Assembly: GCF_001956215.1 (NCBI RefSeq)
Contig: NZ_MRTQ01000001.1
Span: forward strand, 186,001-250,000
DNA from: Paenibacillus sp. FSL R5-0490
GTDB lineage: Bacteria > Bacillota > Bacilli > Bacillales > Cytobacillaceae
DNA length: 64,000 nt
Reading direction: 5' to 3'
Positions within the stretch are counted from its first letter, which is position 1. The number at the start of each line of letters is the position of its first letter. The translations under genes and the position numbers were made by a program. Positions 1 to 9,010 of this stretch are shown in pieces. Below the pieces are notes generated by a model. It was not told the DNA's origin. It searched no databases and worked only from the letters and a program-made list of their open reading frames with translations.

Positions 1-15
1 AAAATAATAGTAATC

Positions 16-50
16 AGCAAAAAGAGAGGATTGCCTCTCTTTTTGCTTTT
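16..50 (+). terminator. Rho-independent terminator of the gene left of the window
   Basis: Perfect 14-bp inverted repeat (16-29 with 34-47, loop ATTG) ending in a T-rich tail. It closes an upstream gene that lies outside the window, so ymfK needs its own promoter; I see no convincing one between here and 232. Confidence 0.85.
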
Positions 51-231
51 CCTCAAAAACATTTCCTTTCCGCCAAACGGGTTTTTCCTTTCATATTGGC
101 AAAAAATCATATATTATAGAACCTAGATGAAAATTTAGGATAAGTTTAATAAAATTTTACATACCAAAAAGAGTTGCATATATATATAAAATGCGCAAAT
201 ACATGCGCATCATGCAAGAGGAGGTTTTCCG

Positions 232-1023
232 GTGGAGAAAACAGAATGGTATTTGGAATATGAAATCCAAAAGAATCGTCCCGGCTTGCTTGGTGACATT
301 TCTTCCCTGCTGGGTATGCTTTCCATTAATATTGTCACGATCAATGGCGTGGATGAAGGCCGCAGAGGCTTGCTGATTTTGGCTAAAGACCATGAACAGA
401 TTGAACGCCTAAAGTCCATTCTTAATACGATGGACACGATTAAAGTGATTAAGCTCCGGGAGCCTAAGCTCCGGGACCGACTGGCCGTGCGCCATGGAAG
501 ATATATACAAAGGGATGCCGACGATAAGAAAACGTTCAGGTTCGTCAGGGACGAGCTTGGGCTCTTGGTTGATTTCATGGCTGAATTATTTAAACAGGAA
601 GGGCACAAGCTAATAGGGATCAGGGGAATGCCAAGGGTTGGAAAAACAGAATCCATAGTTGCTTCAAGTGTCTGTGCGAACAAACGCTGGCTATTTGTTT
701 CATCCACGCTGCTAAAGCAGACGATACGAAATCAGCTGATTGAGGATGAATATAATGAAGACAATTTGTTCATAATAGACGGAATTGTCTCAACCAGACG
801 TGCCAACGAACGGCACTGGCAGCTCGTCCGGGAAATTATGCGCCTCCCGGCAGTCAAGGTAGTAGAGCATCCCGATATTTTTGTGCAAAATACTGAATAC
901 TCTCTTAATGATTTTGATTATATTATTGAGCTTCGTCACGACCATGATGAAGAGATAACATATGATGTGGTGGAGAAGAACAATATGTTCTCTGAATCTG
1001 ACTTTGGAGGCTTTGATTTTTAG
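232..1023 (+). CDS. ymfK: YmfK-like DUF3388 protein (ACT-like plus P-loop)
   Basis: 263 aa, GTG start chosen because an AGGAGG ribosome site lies directly upstream. Residues 1-75 look like an ACT-type regulatory fold (the segment NRPGLLGDISSLLG is typical of ligand-binding ACT domains). Residues 132-141 (GMPRVGKTES) resemble a Walker A P-loop, so the rest may be a nucleotide-binding domain. Gene order ymfK-ymfM-pgsA-cinA-recA matches B. subtilis, which supports the ymfK assignment. The biochemical function of the family is not known to me; nucleotide binding is an inference from the P-loop. Confidence 0.85.
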   Translation: MEKTEWYLEYEIQKNRPGLLGDISSLLGMLSINIVTINGVDEGRRGLLILAKDHEQIERLKSILNTMDTIKVIKLREPKLRDRLAVRHGRYIQRDADDKKTFRFVRDELGLLVDFMAELFKQEGHKLIGIRGMPRVGKTESIVASSVCANKRWLFVSSTLLKQTIRNQLIEDEYNEDNLFIIDGIVSTRRANERHWQLVREIMRLPAVKVVEHPDIFVQNTEYSLNDFDYIIELRHDHDEEITYDVVEKNNMFSESDFGGFDF

Positions 1024-1044
1024 TAAGTTGGAAGGTGTTGTAAA

Positions 1045-1950
1045 TTGACAGAACTAGGCAATCGATTAAAAGAAGCGCGGCTGGCTAAAGATATGAGCCT
1101 TGACGATCTGCAGAAGGTCACAAAAATACAAAAACGCTATTTGGCGGGAATTGAAGAGGGCGATTATAGCATGATGCCCGGTAAGTTTTATGTCAGGGCA
1201 TTTATAAAACAGTATGCTGAAGCGGTTGGAATTGAACCGGAAGAAATTTTCGAACAGTTTAAAGATGATATTCCGGCACAGGTGAATGATGATATTCCAG
1301 AAAAGCTATCGCGCGTTCAGTCCAGGAAAGATCTTTCCGGCAGGACTTCAAAAGTATTTGATATTCTTCCAAAGGTTCTCATTGGCGTATTCATTGTTGG
1401 CCTCATTGCAGTCCTATACAATTTTCTCGGGGCCAAAGATCAGGCGGATAATGAAGAGAAGCCCTCAGATCTGACTGATGAACAGACAGTTATAGAAGAG
1501 TCTGAAAACCTCGCCGAAAATAAAAAAGATGAACCAGCAGGAAAGAAAGAAGAATCTGCTGACAAAGATGCTGCTGAGGAAAATGACAAGGACCAGGAAG
1601 CCGAGGAAAAGCCAAAGCAGGAGGTTGCTGTTGTTCAATCCAGTGGAAATGGAACGGTTTATGAATTGAAAAATGCGGACAAGTTTGAACTGGAAGTTTT
1701 GTCTACAGGAGAAACTTGGGTGAATATTAAGAACGGAAAAGGGGATTCCCTCTTCCAGGGAATGCTGACTGCGGAAGGCACGAAAAGCCAGAAGGTAGAC
1801 TTTTCAAAAGAAACGGAAGCTTCCATTGTAGTCGGAAATTCGACTCAAACTGAAATCTATGTAAACGGCGAAAAAATTGAGTACAAAGTGCCGCCTTCAC
1901 AATCCGTCAAGCAGGATATAACGATAAAGTACGCGCCGAAGACCGAATAG
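1045..1950 (+). CDS. rodZ: RodZ-type cell-shape protein (YmfM)
   Basis: 301 aa, TTG start behind a GGAAGGTG ribosome site. Residues 5-70 form a helix-turn-helix of the RodZ type (ends in YVRAFIKQYAEAVGIEPEEI, the usual RodZ signature). A charged linker leads to one membrane segment at about 107-129, then a long Glu/Lys-rich extracytoplasmic linker (about 135-195) and a C-terminal DUF4115-like beta domain. RodZ links MreB-family filaments to the cell-wall elongation machinery; an MreB paralogue (mreBH) lies at 24.2 kb. It is 21 nt downstream of ymfK and probably cotranscribed. Confidence 0.88.
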   Translation: MTELGNRLKEARLAKDMSLDDLQKVTKIQKRYLAGIEEGDYSMMPGKFYVRAFIKQYAEAVGIEPEEIFEQFKDDIPAQVNDDIPEKLSRVQSRKDLSGRTSKVFDILPKVLIGVFIVGLIAVLYNFLGAKDQADNEEKPSDLTDEQTVIEESENLAENKKDEPAGKKEESADKDAAEENDKDQEAEEKPKQEVAVVQSSGNGTVYELKNADKFELEVLSTGETWVNIKNGKGDSLFQGMLTAEGTKSQKVDFSKETEASIVVGNSTQTEIYVNGEKIEYKVPPSQSVKQDITIKYAPKTE

Positions 1951-1975
1951 TCATCTTTAGATGACTATTTTCGCT
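1946..1975 (+). terminator. Terminator after rodZ
   Basis: Hairpin with 10-bp arms AATAGTCATC/GATGACTATT overlapping the rodZ stop codon and followed by TTCGCTTTTT. Confidence 0.8.
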
Positions 1976-2066
1976 TTTTATGTAAAAATTATTAGTAAAA
2001 GGATTGCAGCAAATGTCTTAGACTTTTTCTGTAAATAGCTTCATTTAATATACTTGGAGGTAAAAC

Positions 2067-2645
2067 ATGAATCTGCCAAATAAAATTACAGTCTCCCGTA
2101 TCTTTTTGATACCAATATTTCTGCTCATCATGCTCGTCCCTTTTTCATGGGGAAACATAGAGTTGTTAGGAGCTGAAATGCCCGTTACCCATCTGATTGG
2201 AGCTCTTATTTTTATTATTGCTTCGGTTACCGATTGGGTCGACGGCTACTTTGCCCGCAAATACAATCTGGTTACAAACCTGGGCAAGTTTCTTGATCCG
2301 CTTGCAGACAAGCTTCTCGTCTCTGCAGCATTAATTGTGCTGGTTGATCTTAACCTTGCTCCATCATGGATTGTCATTATTATAATCAGCCGGGAATTTG
2401 CTGTAACAGGTTTAAGGCTTGTTCTGGCAGGGGAAGGAGAAGTAGTCGCAGCTAATCAGCTTGGCAAAATTAAAACATGGGCCCAAATTGTGGCCATTTC
2501 TGCACTGCTTTTACATAATATTATTTTTGAAATGGTTTCAATCCGCTTTGATCTGATTGCCCTGTGGGTTGCGATGTTCTTTACAATCTGGTCCGGCTGG
2601 GACTACTTTGCTAAAAACAAGCAGGCCTTCATACACTCAAAATAA
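2067..2645 (+). CDS. pgsA: CDP-diacylglycerol-glycerol-3-phosphate 3-phosphatidyltransferase
   Basis: 192 aa integral membrane enzyme that makes phosphatidylglycerol phosphate from CDP-diacylglycerol and glycerol 3-phosphate, the committed step to phosphatidylglycerol. The CDP-alcohol phosphatidyltransferase motif D-x2-D-G-x2-A-R-x8-G-x3-D-x3-D is complete: D56, D59, G60, A63, R64, G73, D77, D81. Several hydrophobic segments (about 9-27, 42-54, 89-106, 132-150, 160-180). ATG start preceded by TTGGAGG. Between rodZ and cinA, as in B. subtilis. Confidence 0.95.
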   Translation: MNLPNKITVSRIFLIPIFLLIMLVPFSWGNIELLGAEMPVTHLIGALIFIIASVTDWVDGYFARKYNLVTNLGKFLDPLADKLLVSAALIVLVDLNLAPSWIVIIIISREFAVTGLRLVLAGEGEVVAANQLGKIKTWAQIVAISALLLHNIIFEMVSIRFDLIALWVAMFFTIWSGWDYFAKNKQAFIHSK

Positions 2646-2673
2646 ATTACTTTACCTGGAAGGGGGCTTTTGA

Positions 2674-3924
2674 ATGAATGCTGAAATTATTGCTGTCGGG
2701 TCTGAGCTTTTACTTGGACAAATCGTTAATACAAATGCCCGCTTTCTTTCCCGGCAGCTTGCTGAACTGGGCATTAACGTTTTTTACCATACAGTGGTTG
2801 GAGATAACCCAGAGCGCCTGAGATCGGTGATTAAAATAGCCGAAAGCCGTTCTGACCTGATCGTCTTCACGGGCGGCCTGGGACCGACCAAGGATGATTT
2901 AACAAAAGAAACGATTGCCCGCCATCTTGGCAAAGAGCTCCTCATGGACGAACAGGCGCTGGAATCTATACAGCTTTATTTTAAACGCACCAACAGAGAG
3001 ATGACTGAGAATAATAAAAAACAGGCCCTGGTTCTTGAGGATGCACAGGTGCTTCCTAACGAGCATGGAATGGCACCCGGAATGATTGCCGATAATGGCC
3101 GGCATGTTTTCATGCTTCTTCCGGGACCGCCAAACGAGATGGAGCCGATGTTCCTCAAACATGCCTTTCCTGCCCTGCAATCCAAGCTGGGCACCGATGA
3201 TGTGATTGTTTCCCGGGTGCTGCACTTCTTCGGAATTGGAGAAGCCATGCTGGAAACGGAGATTGAAGATATTATCGATGCTCAGAGCAATCCAACCATT
3301 GCCCCGCTTGCATCTGATGGGGAAGTTACTCTGAGGCTCACAGCAAAGCATAGTCAGCCTAACACGGCCATGATGCTGATTGATGAAGCGGAAAATAAAA
3401 TCCTCGATCGTGTCGGCGAATACTTCTACGGCTATGATGATACTTCCCTGATGTATGAGCTAACCAAGCTGATTAAGGAGAGCAGCATGACTATTTCCGC
3501 AGCGGAGAGCTTAACAGGCGGCATGTTCCAGGAGGTGTTTACATCCATTCCGGGAGCCGGCGGACTTTTAAAGGGCGGAGTGGTCTGCTACACAAACGAA
3601 GTTAAGGCTGAAGTATTAAAAGTCCGCAAAGAAACGATTGATAACGACGGGGTCGTCAGTGCACAGTGTGCCGCCGAGCTTGCTGAGAATGTCGCAAGCC
3701 TTACAAATGCCGATATCGGAATCAGCTTCACAGGTGTTGCCGGCCCGGATGAATTGGAAGGCAACCCTGTCGGAACAGTATATATAGGCATCTGGATTAA
3801 AGGAAGGCCGGTCCAGACCGAAAAGCTGAACCTTGGAGGAACCAGGGCAGCCAATCGGGTTCGTACAGTAAAATACGGCTGCCATTTCCTTATTAAAGCC
3901 TTAAAAGAAACTCAGAACGCCTGA
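2674..3924 (+). CDS. cinA: CinA: competence/damage-inducible, NMN amidohydrolase-like
   Basis: 416 aa, ATG start with a GGAAGGGGG ribosome site 28 nt after pgsA. N-terminal half is a MogA/MoeA-like COG1058 domain ([12 protein letters not shown] near residue 72; LPGPPNEM near 150). C-terminal third is the PncC-type nicotinamide-mononucleotide deamidase domain (SAAESLTGG near 276; [19 protein letters not shown] near 355), which recycles NMN from DNA ligase. Sits directly before recA, as in many Firmicutes, but a terminator and the recA promoter separate them. Confidence 0.95.
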   Translation: MNAEIIAVGSELLLGQIVNTNARFLSRQLAELGINVFYHTVVGDNPERLRSVIKIAESRSDLIVFTGGLGPTKDDLTKETIARHLGKELLMDEQALESIQLYFKRTNREMTENNKKQALVLEDAQVLPNEHGMAPGMIADNGRHVFMLLPGPPNEMEPMFLKHAFPALQSKLGTDDVIVSRVLHFFGIGEAMLETEIEDIIDAQSNPTIAPLASDGEVTLRLTAKHSQPNTAMMLIDEAENKILDRVGEYFYGYDDTSLMYELTKLIKESSMTISAAESLTGGMFQEVFTSIPGAGGLLKGGVVCYTNEVKAEVLKVRKETIDNDGVVSAQCAAELAENVASLTNADIGISFTGVAGPDELEGNPVGTVYIGIWIKGRPVQTEKLNLGGTRAANRVRTVKYGCHFLIKALKETQNA

Positions 3925-3943
3925 AAATGTGTTCTGAGTTTTT
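3907..3943 (+). terminator. Terminator after cinA
   Basis: Arms AACTCAGAAC/GTTCTGAGTT overlap the end of cinA and are followed by a T run. Confidence 0.8.
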
Positions 3944-4068
3944 AGTAGCCAAAACAAAAGGCAGACTTCTTGCCGAAATGCGATTTCAACTACTGATTGA
4001 CCCCTGAAAAACCTCACTTTCCCCGGCACTCCTGATATTTTCGGGCATAATGTGCAAGAGAAAAAAAT

Positions 4069-4082
4069 CGAATGGATGTTCG
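4069..4082 (+). promoter_or_regulatory. LexA (SOS) box of recA
   Basis: CGAATGGATGTTCG matches the Bacillus consensus CGAAC-N4-GTTCG at 9 of 10 fixed positions. It lies just upstream of the recA -35 element, so LexA would repress recA until DNA damage. Confidence 0.85.
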
Positions 4083-4091
4083 ACTTTTTAC

Positions 4092-4120
4092 TCGACAAAT
4101 GCATTGAAAAGGTTTATAGT
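4092..4120 (+). promoter_or_regulatory. Sigma-A promoter of recA
   Basis: TCGACA (4092-4097), 17-nt spacer, TATAGT (4115-4120). Predicted transcription start near 4127, leaving a leader of about 70 nt. Confidence 0.75.
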
Positions 4121-4146
4121 AGAGTTAGGTTTTGAGATGAGACAAA

Positions 4147-4173
4147 ACGAATCTAATCAAAAGACAGATTCGT
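4147..4173 (+). repeat. Inverted repeat in the recA leader
   Basis: Perfect 8-bp arms ACGAATCT and AGATTCGT with an 11-nt loop, 23 nt before the recA start codon. It is inside the predicted 5' UTR and is not a LexA box. An mRNA hairpin is the simplest reading. Confidence 0.6.
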
Positions 4174-4196
4174 CTATATAAAAGGAGGAACTATTA

Positions 4197-5237
4197 GTGA
4201 GTGATCGTCAAGCAGCTCTTGAAATGGCGTTAAAACAAATAGAAAAGCAATTTGGTAAAGGTTCTATCATGAAGCTCGGGGAACAGACTGACCGCAGAAT
4301 TTCCACTGTACCAAGCGGATCTCTTGCACTCGATTCAGCTCTTGGGGTAGGCGGCTATCCAAGAGGACGTATTATTGAAGTCTATGGCCCGGAGAGCTCA
4401 GGTAAAACAACAGTAGCCCTGCACGCTATTGCAGAAGTTCAGGCAAGCGGAGGACAAGCAGCGTTTATCGATGCCGAACACGCTTTAGACCCTGTTTATG
4501 CACAAAAACTTGGTGTTAATATTGACGAGCTTCTTCTTTCCCAGCCGGATACCGGGGAGCAGGCGCTTGAAATTGCAGAAGCCCTTGTTCGAAGCGGTGC
4601 TATTGATATTCTTGTAGTTGACTCTGTGGCAGCCCTTGTTCCCAAGGCTGAAATTGAAGGAGAAATGGGTGACTCCCATGTGGGTCTGCAGGCCCGCCTT
4701 ATGTCACAGGCACTTCGTAAGCTATCAGGCGCAATCAACAAATCAAAGACAATCGCGATTTTCATAAACCAAATCCGTGAAAAAATCGGAATTATGTTTG
4801 GAAACCCTGAGACGACTCCAGGGGGACGCGCGTTGAAGTTCTACTCTTCCATCCGCCTTGAAGTGCGCCGTGCAGAAACTCTTAAACAAGGTAATGAAAT
4901 GGTCGGTAATAAGACAAAGATTAAAGTTGTCAAAAATAAAGTCGCTCCTCCATTCCGAGTGGCGGAAGTTGACATCATGTATGGTGAAGGAATCTCCAAG
5001 GAAGGTGAAATCATCGATCTTGGCTCTGAGCTGGATATTGTCCAAAAGAGCGGTTCATGGTACTCATTCAACGAGGAGCGCCTGGGCCAAGGCCGTGAAA
5101 ACGCCAAAGTATTCCTAAAGGAAAACCCTGAAATCCGCCTGACTATCCAAAAACAAATCCGCGAACATTATGGACTTGATGAAGAAAAAGTAGCCAGCGG
5201 AGACGAAGAGCAGGAAGAATTCGAGCTGATCGATTAA
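4197..5237 (+). CDS. recA: RecA recombinase
   Basis: 346 aa, GTG start behind AAAGGAGG. Forms ATP-dependent filaments on single-stranded DNA, drives strand exchange and triggers LexA self-cleavage. Walker A GPESSGKT at 64-71; the L2 region includes [10 protein letters not shown]; the C-terminus is acidic (ending [10 protein letters not shown]), as usual. Length is normal for Bacillus. Own promoter with a LexA box. Confidence 0.99.
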   Translation: MSDRQAALEMALKQIEKQFGKGSIMKLGEQTDRRISTVPSGSLALDSALGVGGYPRGRIIEVYGPESSGKTTVALHAIAEVQASGGQAAFIDAEHALDPVYAQKLGVNIDELLLSQPDTGEQALEIAEALVRSGAIDILVVDSVAALVPKAEIEGEMGDSHVGLQARLMSQALRKLSGAINKSKTIAIFINQIREKIGIMFGNPETTPGGRALKFYSSIRLEVRRAETLKQGNEMVGNKTKIKVVKNKVAPPFRVAEVDIMYGEGISKEGEIIDLGSELDIVQKSGSWYSFNEERLGQGRENAKVFLKENPEIRLTIQKQIREHYGLDEEKVASGDEEQEEFELID

Positions 5238-5246
5238 TACTAAGGA

Positions 5247-5280
5247 AAAGCAAAGTCCTGAGTGGCTTTGCTTTTTTTCT
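5247..5280 (+). terminator. Terminator after recA
   Basis: Perfect 9-bp arms AAAGCAAAG/CTTTGCTTT followed by a T run. Confidence 0.88.
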
Positions 5281-5320
5281 TCATAAAGATTAAGAAAGCA
5301 TATAATTTTTGAACGTCGAT

Positions 5321-5447
5321 AACTGTCTAACGCAAGCAGCCTACCCCCTCGAGGTCACAAGCCAATCCTCCCAAAAAGGCAAAGAACGCCTTTCCGGGAG
5401 GCTCGTCTTGTGCTTGTCGGGGGTGGGCAAGGCGCTTGCGCTTTTCT
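5321..5447. repeat. Nested palindromic intergenic repeat (about 127 bp)
   Basis: GC-rich island inside AT-rich intergenic DNA, built of nested inverted repeats: CCCCC (5344-5348) with GGGGG (5419-5423), CACAAG (5356-5361) with CTTGTG (5407-5412), CCTCCC (5367-5372) with GGGAGG (5396-5401), and AAGGC (5376-5380) with GCCTT (5388-5392), then CAAGGCGCTTG. It resembles a dispersed intergenic repeat I recall from several Bacillus-group genomes (CCCCTCGAGGTC...CAAGGCGCTTGCGCTTTTCT pattern). No coding capacity. It would fold into a long cruciform or RNA hairpin. The rest of the 5238-5768 gap holds the recA terminator and the rny promoter and leader. Confidence 0.7.
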
Positions 5448-5499
5448 TAAAAGTGTTCAAACCAATCGAAATATTAAGAAAAGCCGTTAAGACAAACCC

Positions 5500-5528
5500 T
5501 TGACAATAAAATTTCACAGCTTTACAAT
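5500..5528 (+). promoter_or_regulatory. Sigma-A promoter of rny
   Basis: TTGACA (5500-5505), 17-nt spacer, TACAAT (5523-5528). This predicts a long leader of about 230 nt before rny, with small hairpins at 5532-5550 (AAATGTA/TACATTT) and 5575-5591 (GTCAGAC/GTCTGGC). Confidence 0.8.
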
Positions 5529-5768
5529 TAAAAATGTATATTTTACATTTTATATGTAAAGAAATTCTTATTGAGTCAGACTTTGTCTGGCTGCAGGCTC
5601 CATTGGCTTTTCATACGTTAATAAACTGCCAGCCGTCTGATGGATGCCCAGTGCTTTTTGAAGATTGAAACGTTTAAAAGCCTTAGTGCTGTATATTGAA
5701 TTGGACAATGTACATGCCAACACTTTAAAAAACGTAACACAAACAAGTTCATAGCAAGAGGAGGTGAA

Positions 5769-7334
5769 ATGATGGATCTAGTAACAGCAATCATCTCCAT
5801 TTTGCTTGGCCTAATCGTCGGTGCTTTTGTTGGCTATTTTGTTCGCAAATCAATTGCCGAAGCTAAAATTGCAGGAGCTAAAGATGCTGCAGAGCAGATT
5901 TTGGAAGACGCAAAGCGAGAAGCTGAGGCTACGAAGAAGGAAGCCCTGCTTGAAGCGAAAGATGAAATTCACAAGCTCCGCACAGATGCGGAAGGTGAAG
6001 TTCGTGATCGAAGAAATGAACTGCAAAAACAAGAAAATCGCTTAATGCAAAAAGAAGAGAACCTTGATCGCAAAGATGAAACGTTAGATAAACGTGAAGC
6101 GCTTTTAGAAAAGAGGGACGATTCTCTTAGCAAAAGACAACAGCATATTGAAGAGATGGAAAGCAAAGTGGAAGTGATGATTAAAGAGCAGCAAGCTGAG
6201 CTGGAACGCATCTCAGGCTTGACTCGTGAAGAGGCAAAGTCCATCATTTTAGAGCGCACGGAGCAGGAAGTGGCTCACGATGTCGCCATTATGGTAAAAG
6301 AGAGCGAAACCAGAGCAAAAGAGGACGCGGATAAGAAAGCGAAGGAAATCCTGTCACTGGCTATCCAAAGATGTGCAGCTGATCATGTAGCAGAAACTAC
6401 TGTATCAGTTGTCAACCTGCCAAATGATGAGATGAAAGGGCGCATTATTGGCCGTGAAGGCCGTAATATCCGTACTCTGGAAACTCTGACCGGAATTGAT
6501 CTCATTATCGATGATACGCCGGAAGCGGTTATTTTATCCGGTTTTGATCCAATTCGCCGTGAGACTGCACGCTTAGCTTTAGACAAATTGGTTCAGGACG
6601 GCCGCATCCATCCAGCTCGGATTGAGGAAATGGTTGATAAGGCCCGCCGTGAAGTGGATGAACACATCCGCGAAATCGGAGAACAAACCACTTTTGAGGT
6701 TGGTGTTCACGGCCTGCATCCAGATTTAATCAAAATTCTTGGCCGATTAAAATTCCGTACAAGCTACGGCCAGAATGTGTTAAAGCATTCAATGGAAGTG
6801 GCTCAGCTTTCAGGATTGCTGGCTGCCGAATTGGGACAGGACGAAACATTGGCACGCCGGGCAGGATTGCTTCATGATATTGGTAAAGCAATCGATCATG
6901 AGGTGGAAGGAAGCCATGTTGAAATCGGTGTGGAGCTTGCCACTAAGTATAAGGAGCATCCTGTTGTTATAAACAGTATCGCTTCCCACCATGGTGACAC
7001 AGAGCCAACATCAATCATTGCCGTACTTGTCGCTGCAGCTGATGCTTTATCAGCAGCAAGACCTGGAGCAAGAAGAGAGACGCTTGAGAACTATATTCGC
7101 CGTCTTGAAAAGCTTGAAGAGATTTCTGAATCCTATGATGGTGTTGAAAAATCATTCGCCATTCAAGCTGGACGCGAAATCCGCATTATGGTTAAGCCTG
7201 AACAAATTGATGACCTTGAAGCTCATCGTTTGGCAAGGGATATCCGTAAGAAGATTGAAGAAGAACTTGATTATCCAGGCCACATCAAGGTCACGGTTAT
7301 CCGTGAAACGAGGGCCGTTGAATATGCAAAATAA
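5769..7334 (+). CDS. rny: Ribonuclease Y
   Basis: 521 aa membrane-anchored endoribonuclease that starts bulk mRNA decay and works with the YmcA/RicA complex (ricA is at 14.7 kb). N-terminal membrane segment about 4-22, a long charged coiled coil (about 30-195), a KH RNA-binding domain ([10 protein letters not shown] near 224) and an HD hydrolase domain (LLHDIGKA near 367). Two adjacent ATG codons follow the GAGGAGG site; 5772 has the better spacing, so the true start may be one codon later. Length matches B. subtilis. Confidence 0.97.
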   Translation: MMDLVTAIISILLGLIVGAFVGYFVRKSIAEAKIAGAKDAAEQILEDAKREAEATKKEALLEAKDEIHKLRTDAEGEVRDRRNELQKQENRLMQKEENLDRKDETLDKREALLEKRDDSLSKRQQHIEEMESKVEVMIKEQQAELERISGLTREEAKSIILERTEQEVAHDVAIMVKESETRAKEDADKKAKEILSLAIQRCAADHVAETTVSVVNLPNDEMKGRIIGREGRNIRTLETLTGIDLIIDDTPEAVILSGFDPIRRETARLALDKLVQDGRIHPARIEEMVDKARREVDEHIREIGEQTTFEVGVHGLHPDLIKILGRLKFRTSYGQNVLKHSMEVAQLSGLLAAELGQDETLARRAGLLHDIGKAIDHEVEGSHVEIGVELATKYKEHPVVINSIASHHGDTEPTSIIAVLVAAADALSAARPGARRETLENYIRRLEKLEEISESYDGVEKSFAIQAGREIRIMVKPEQIDDLEAHRLARDIRKKIEEELDYPGHIKVTVIRETRAVEYAK

Positions 7335-7366
7335 AGCGATGCACATGCATCGCTTTATTTCTTTTT
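7329..7366 (+). terminator. Terminator after rny
   Basis: Perfect 14-bp stem (7329-7342 with 7347-7360, loop ACAT) overlapping the end of rny, followed by CTTTTTC. Confidence 0.9.
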
Positions 7367-7463
7367 CAGGGTGTGCTTTAAATTGGGGCAGGAAACTGTG
7401 TTACACTAATAAAAAGGACTGAAAAAGCATACATATATCTTTAAAAACAGAAAGGGATATGAC

Positions 7464-8261
7464 ATGAATATATTGTTTGTCGGAGATGTAGTGGGATCCC
7501 AGGGGCGGGATATGATCACTGAATATGTACCAAAGCTTAAAGAAAAATACCGGCCGCATATCACGATTATTAATGGGGAAAATGCAGCAGGAGGGAAAGG
7601 AATTACGGAAAAGATTTATCGGGGATTTCTTGAGGCTGGTGCACAGGCGGTGACACTCGGGAATCATACATGGGATAACCGGGAAATTTTTGAATTTATT
7701 GACCGCGCGAAATATATGGTTCGTCCGGCTAATTTTCCTTCTAACAATCCTGGAAAAGGCATGGTTTTTTTGAAGTTTAATACTGAGGAAGTAGCAGTTA
7801 TCAGCCTTCAGGGCAGGACTTTTATGAATACAAGTGACTGCCCTTTCCAAAAGGCAGATGAACTGATAAAAGAAGCCCGGGAAAGGACTCCATTTATTTT
7901 TGTTGATTTCCATGCAGAAGCAACAAGCGAAAAGCAGGCTATGGGCTGGTACTTGGATGGAAAAGTATCAGCAGTCGTAGGTACGCACACCCACGTGCAG
8001 ACAGCCGATAACCGCATTTTGCCTGGCGGTACGGCCTTTATGTCTGATGTCGGGATGACAGGCCCTTATGACGGTATCCTTGGTGTGGAAAAAGAAGCAG
8101 TGATCAAAAGGTTTATCTCAGGGCTCCCGGTTCGATTTGAAGTTCCGAAAGAAGGCAGGAACCAGTTAAGCGCAGCGGTCATTGAACTAAACCCTAAAAC
8201 AGGATTGGCCAAAAAAATTGACCGGATCCTAATTAATGATGACCATCCTTTTTACTCATAA
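7464..8261 (+). CDS. ymdB: YmdB 2',3'-cyclic nucleotide phosphodiesterase
   Basis: 265 aa metallophosphoesterase. In B. subtilis YmdB hydrolyses 2',3'-cAMP and affects biofilm versus motility decisions. All di-iron ligands are present at the family positions: D8, E39, N40, N67, H68, H150, H175, H177 (in GDVVG, NGENA, GNHTW, VDFHAE, THTHVQT). ATG start after AGAAAGGG. Directly follows rny as in B. subtilis, but a strong terminator separates them. Confidence 0.95.
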   Translation: MNILFVGDVVGSQGRDMITEYVPKLKEKYRPHITIINGENAAGGKGITEKIYRGFLEAGAQAVTLGNHTWDNREIFEFIDRAKYMVRPANFPSNNPGKGMVFLKFNTEEVAVISLQGRTFMNTSDCPFQKADELIKEARERTPFIFVDFHAEATSEKQAMGWYLDGKVSAVVGTHTHVQTADNRILPGGTAFMSDVGMTGPYDGILGVEKEAVIKRFISGLPVRFEVPKEGRNQLSAAVIELNPKTGLAKKIDRILINDDHPFYS

Positions 8262-8267
8262 ACTGAT

Positions 8268-8306
8268 AAAAGACTGCATCCGGATGGCCGGATTGCAGTC
8301 TTTTTG
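8268..8306 (+). terminator. Terminator after ymdB
   Basis: AAAGACTGCA...TGCAGTCTTT stem with an inner CCGG/CCGG pair, then a T tail. Confidence 0.88.
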
Positions 8307-8398
8307 TATTAGCAGAAACAAGACTACAGGTGCGTTTTCATTGAACAAGAAAGAAATCCTGAAGAAAATCAGCGTGAAACCCTGCTTTTTTTGTCCAA

Positions 8399-8428
8399 GC
8401 CGGAATATGTGAATTCCAATCTGAATAT
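8399..8428 (+). promoter_or_regulatory. Candidate sigma-H promoter for spoVS
   Basis: GCCGGAATA (8399-8407), 12-nt spacer, TCTGAATAT (8420-8428). The cores GGAAT and GAAT with 12-nt spacing fit the sigma-H pattern, and spoVS is a sigma-H gene in B. subtilis. The flanking positions match only partly, and it sits 165 nt from the gene. Confidence 0.35.
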
Positions 8429-8592
8429 AGTAGCAATGGAATGATATATAGACCTGGTGCTAAATTCCATCAAAGCGGTTGGTGTATGAACGGAAAGAAA
8501 TGGCCTGACTGAAGGCATTCGGCCATTACAGAAGGTTAAATCTGCGCTTTGAGCAAGGCATACAGGAGGGGTAAAACGAGGAGGAGCTAGGA

Positions 8593-8853
8593 ATGGAAAT
8601 ATTAAAAGTTTCAGCAAAATCTAATCCTAATTCTGTAGCTGGTGCGCTTGCTGGAGTTCTTCGCGAAAGAGGAAATGCGGAAATCCAGGCAATTGGTGCG
8701 GGTGCATTGAACCAGGCTGTTAAGGCAGTAGCGATCGCAAGAGGATTCGTAGCGCCTAGCGGAGTGGATTTAATTTGTATCCCTGCATTCACGGATATCC
8801 TGATCGACGGCGAAGAACGGACTGCCATTAAGCTGATTGTGGAGCCGCGTTAG
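8593..8853 (+). CDS. spoVS: Stage V sporulation protein S
   Basis: 86 aa, the standard length. Small Alba-like protein with the family core KVSAKSNPNSVAGALAG and the C-terminal IKLIVEPR. Mutants in B. subtilis are blocked in spore coat and core-dehydration stages, and it also affects septation. Ribosome site GAGGAGC, ATG start. Confidence 0.97.
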   Translation: MEILKVSAKSNPNSVAGALAGVLRERGNAEIQAIGAGALNQAVKAVAIARGFVAPSGVDLICIPAFTDILIDGEERTAIKLIVEPR

Positions 8854-8932
8854 CCCAAAAGCTTCAGAATGGGAAATCATCCTTTGTCATATGCATAAGT
8901 CAGTAAAATATAGATTCTCACAAAAACAATAA

Positions 8933-8969
8933 AACCTGTTTGCGTCATAGGCAAACAGGTTCTTTTTTT
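8933..8969 (+). terminator. Terminator after spoVS
   Basis: Perfect 11-bp arms AACCTGTTTGC/GCAAACAGGTT with a 7-nt loop and a run of seven T. Confidence 0.92.
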
Positions 8970-9010
8970 AATAAGATAATCCTATGGAGAAAAAGAGGGA
9001 GGAAGAACGC

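Noticed and set aside
7401-7913. 170-codon minus-strand open frame
   Set aside because: Antisense shadow of ymdB, whose active-site residues are all in place on the plus strand.
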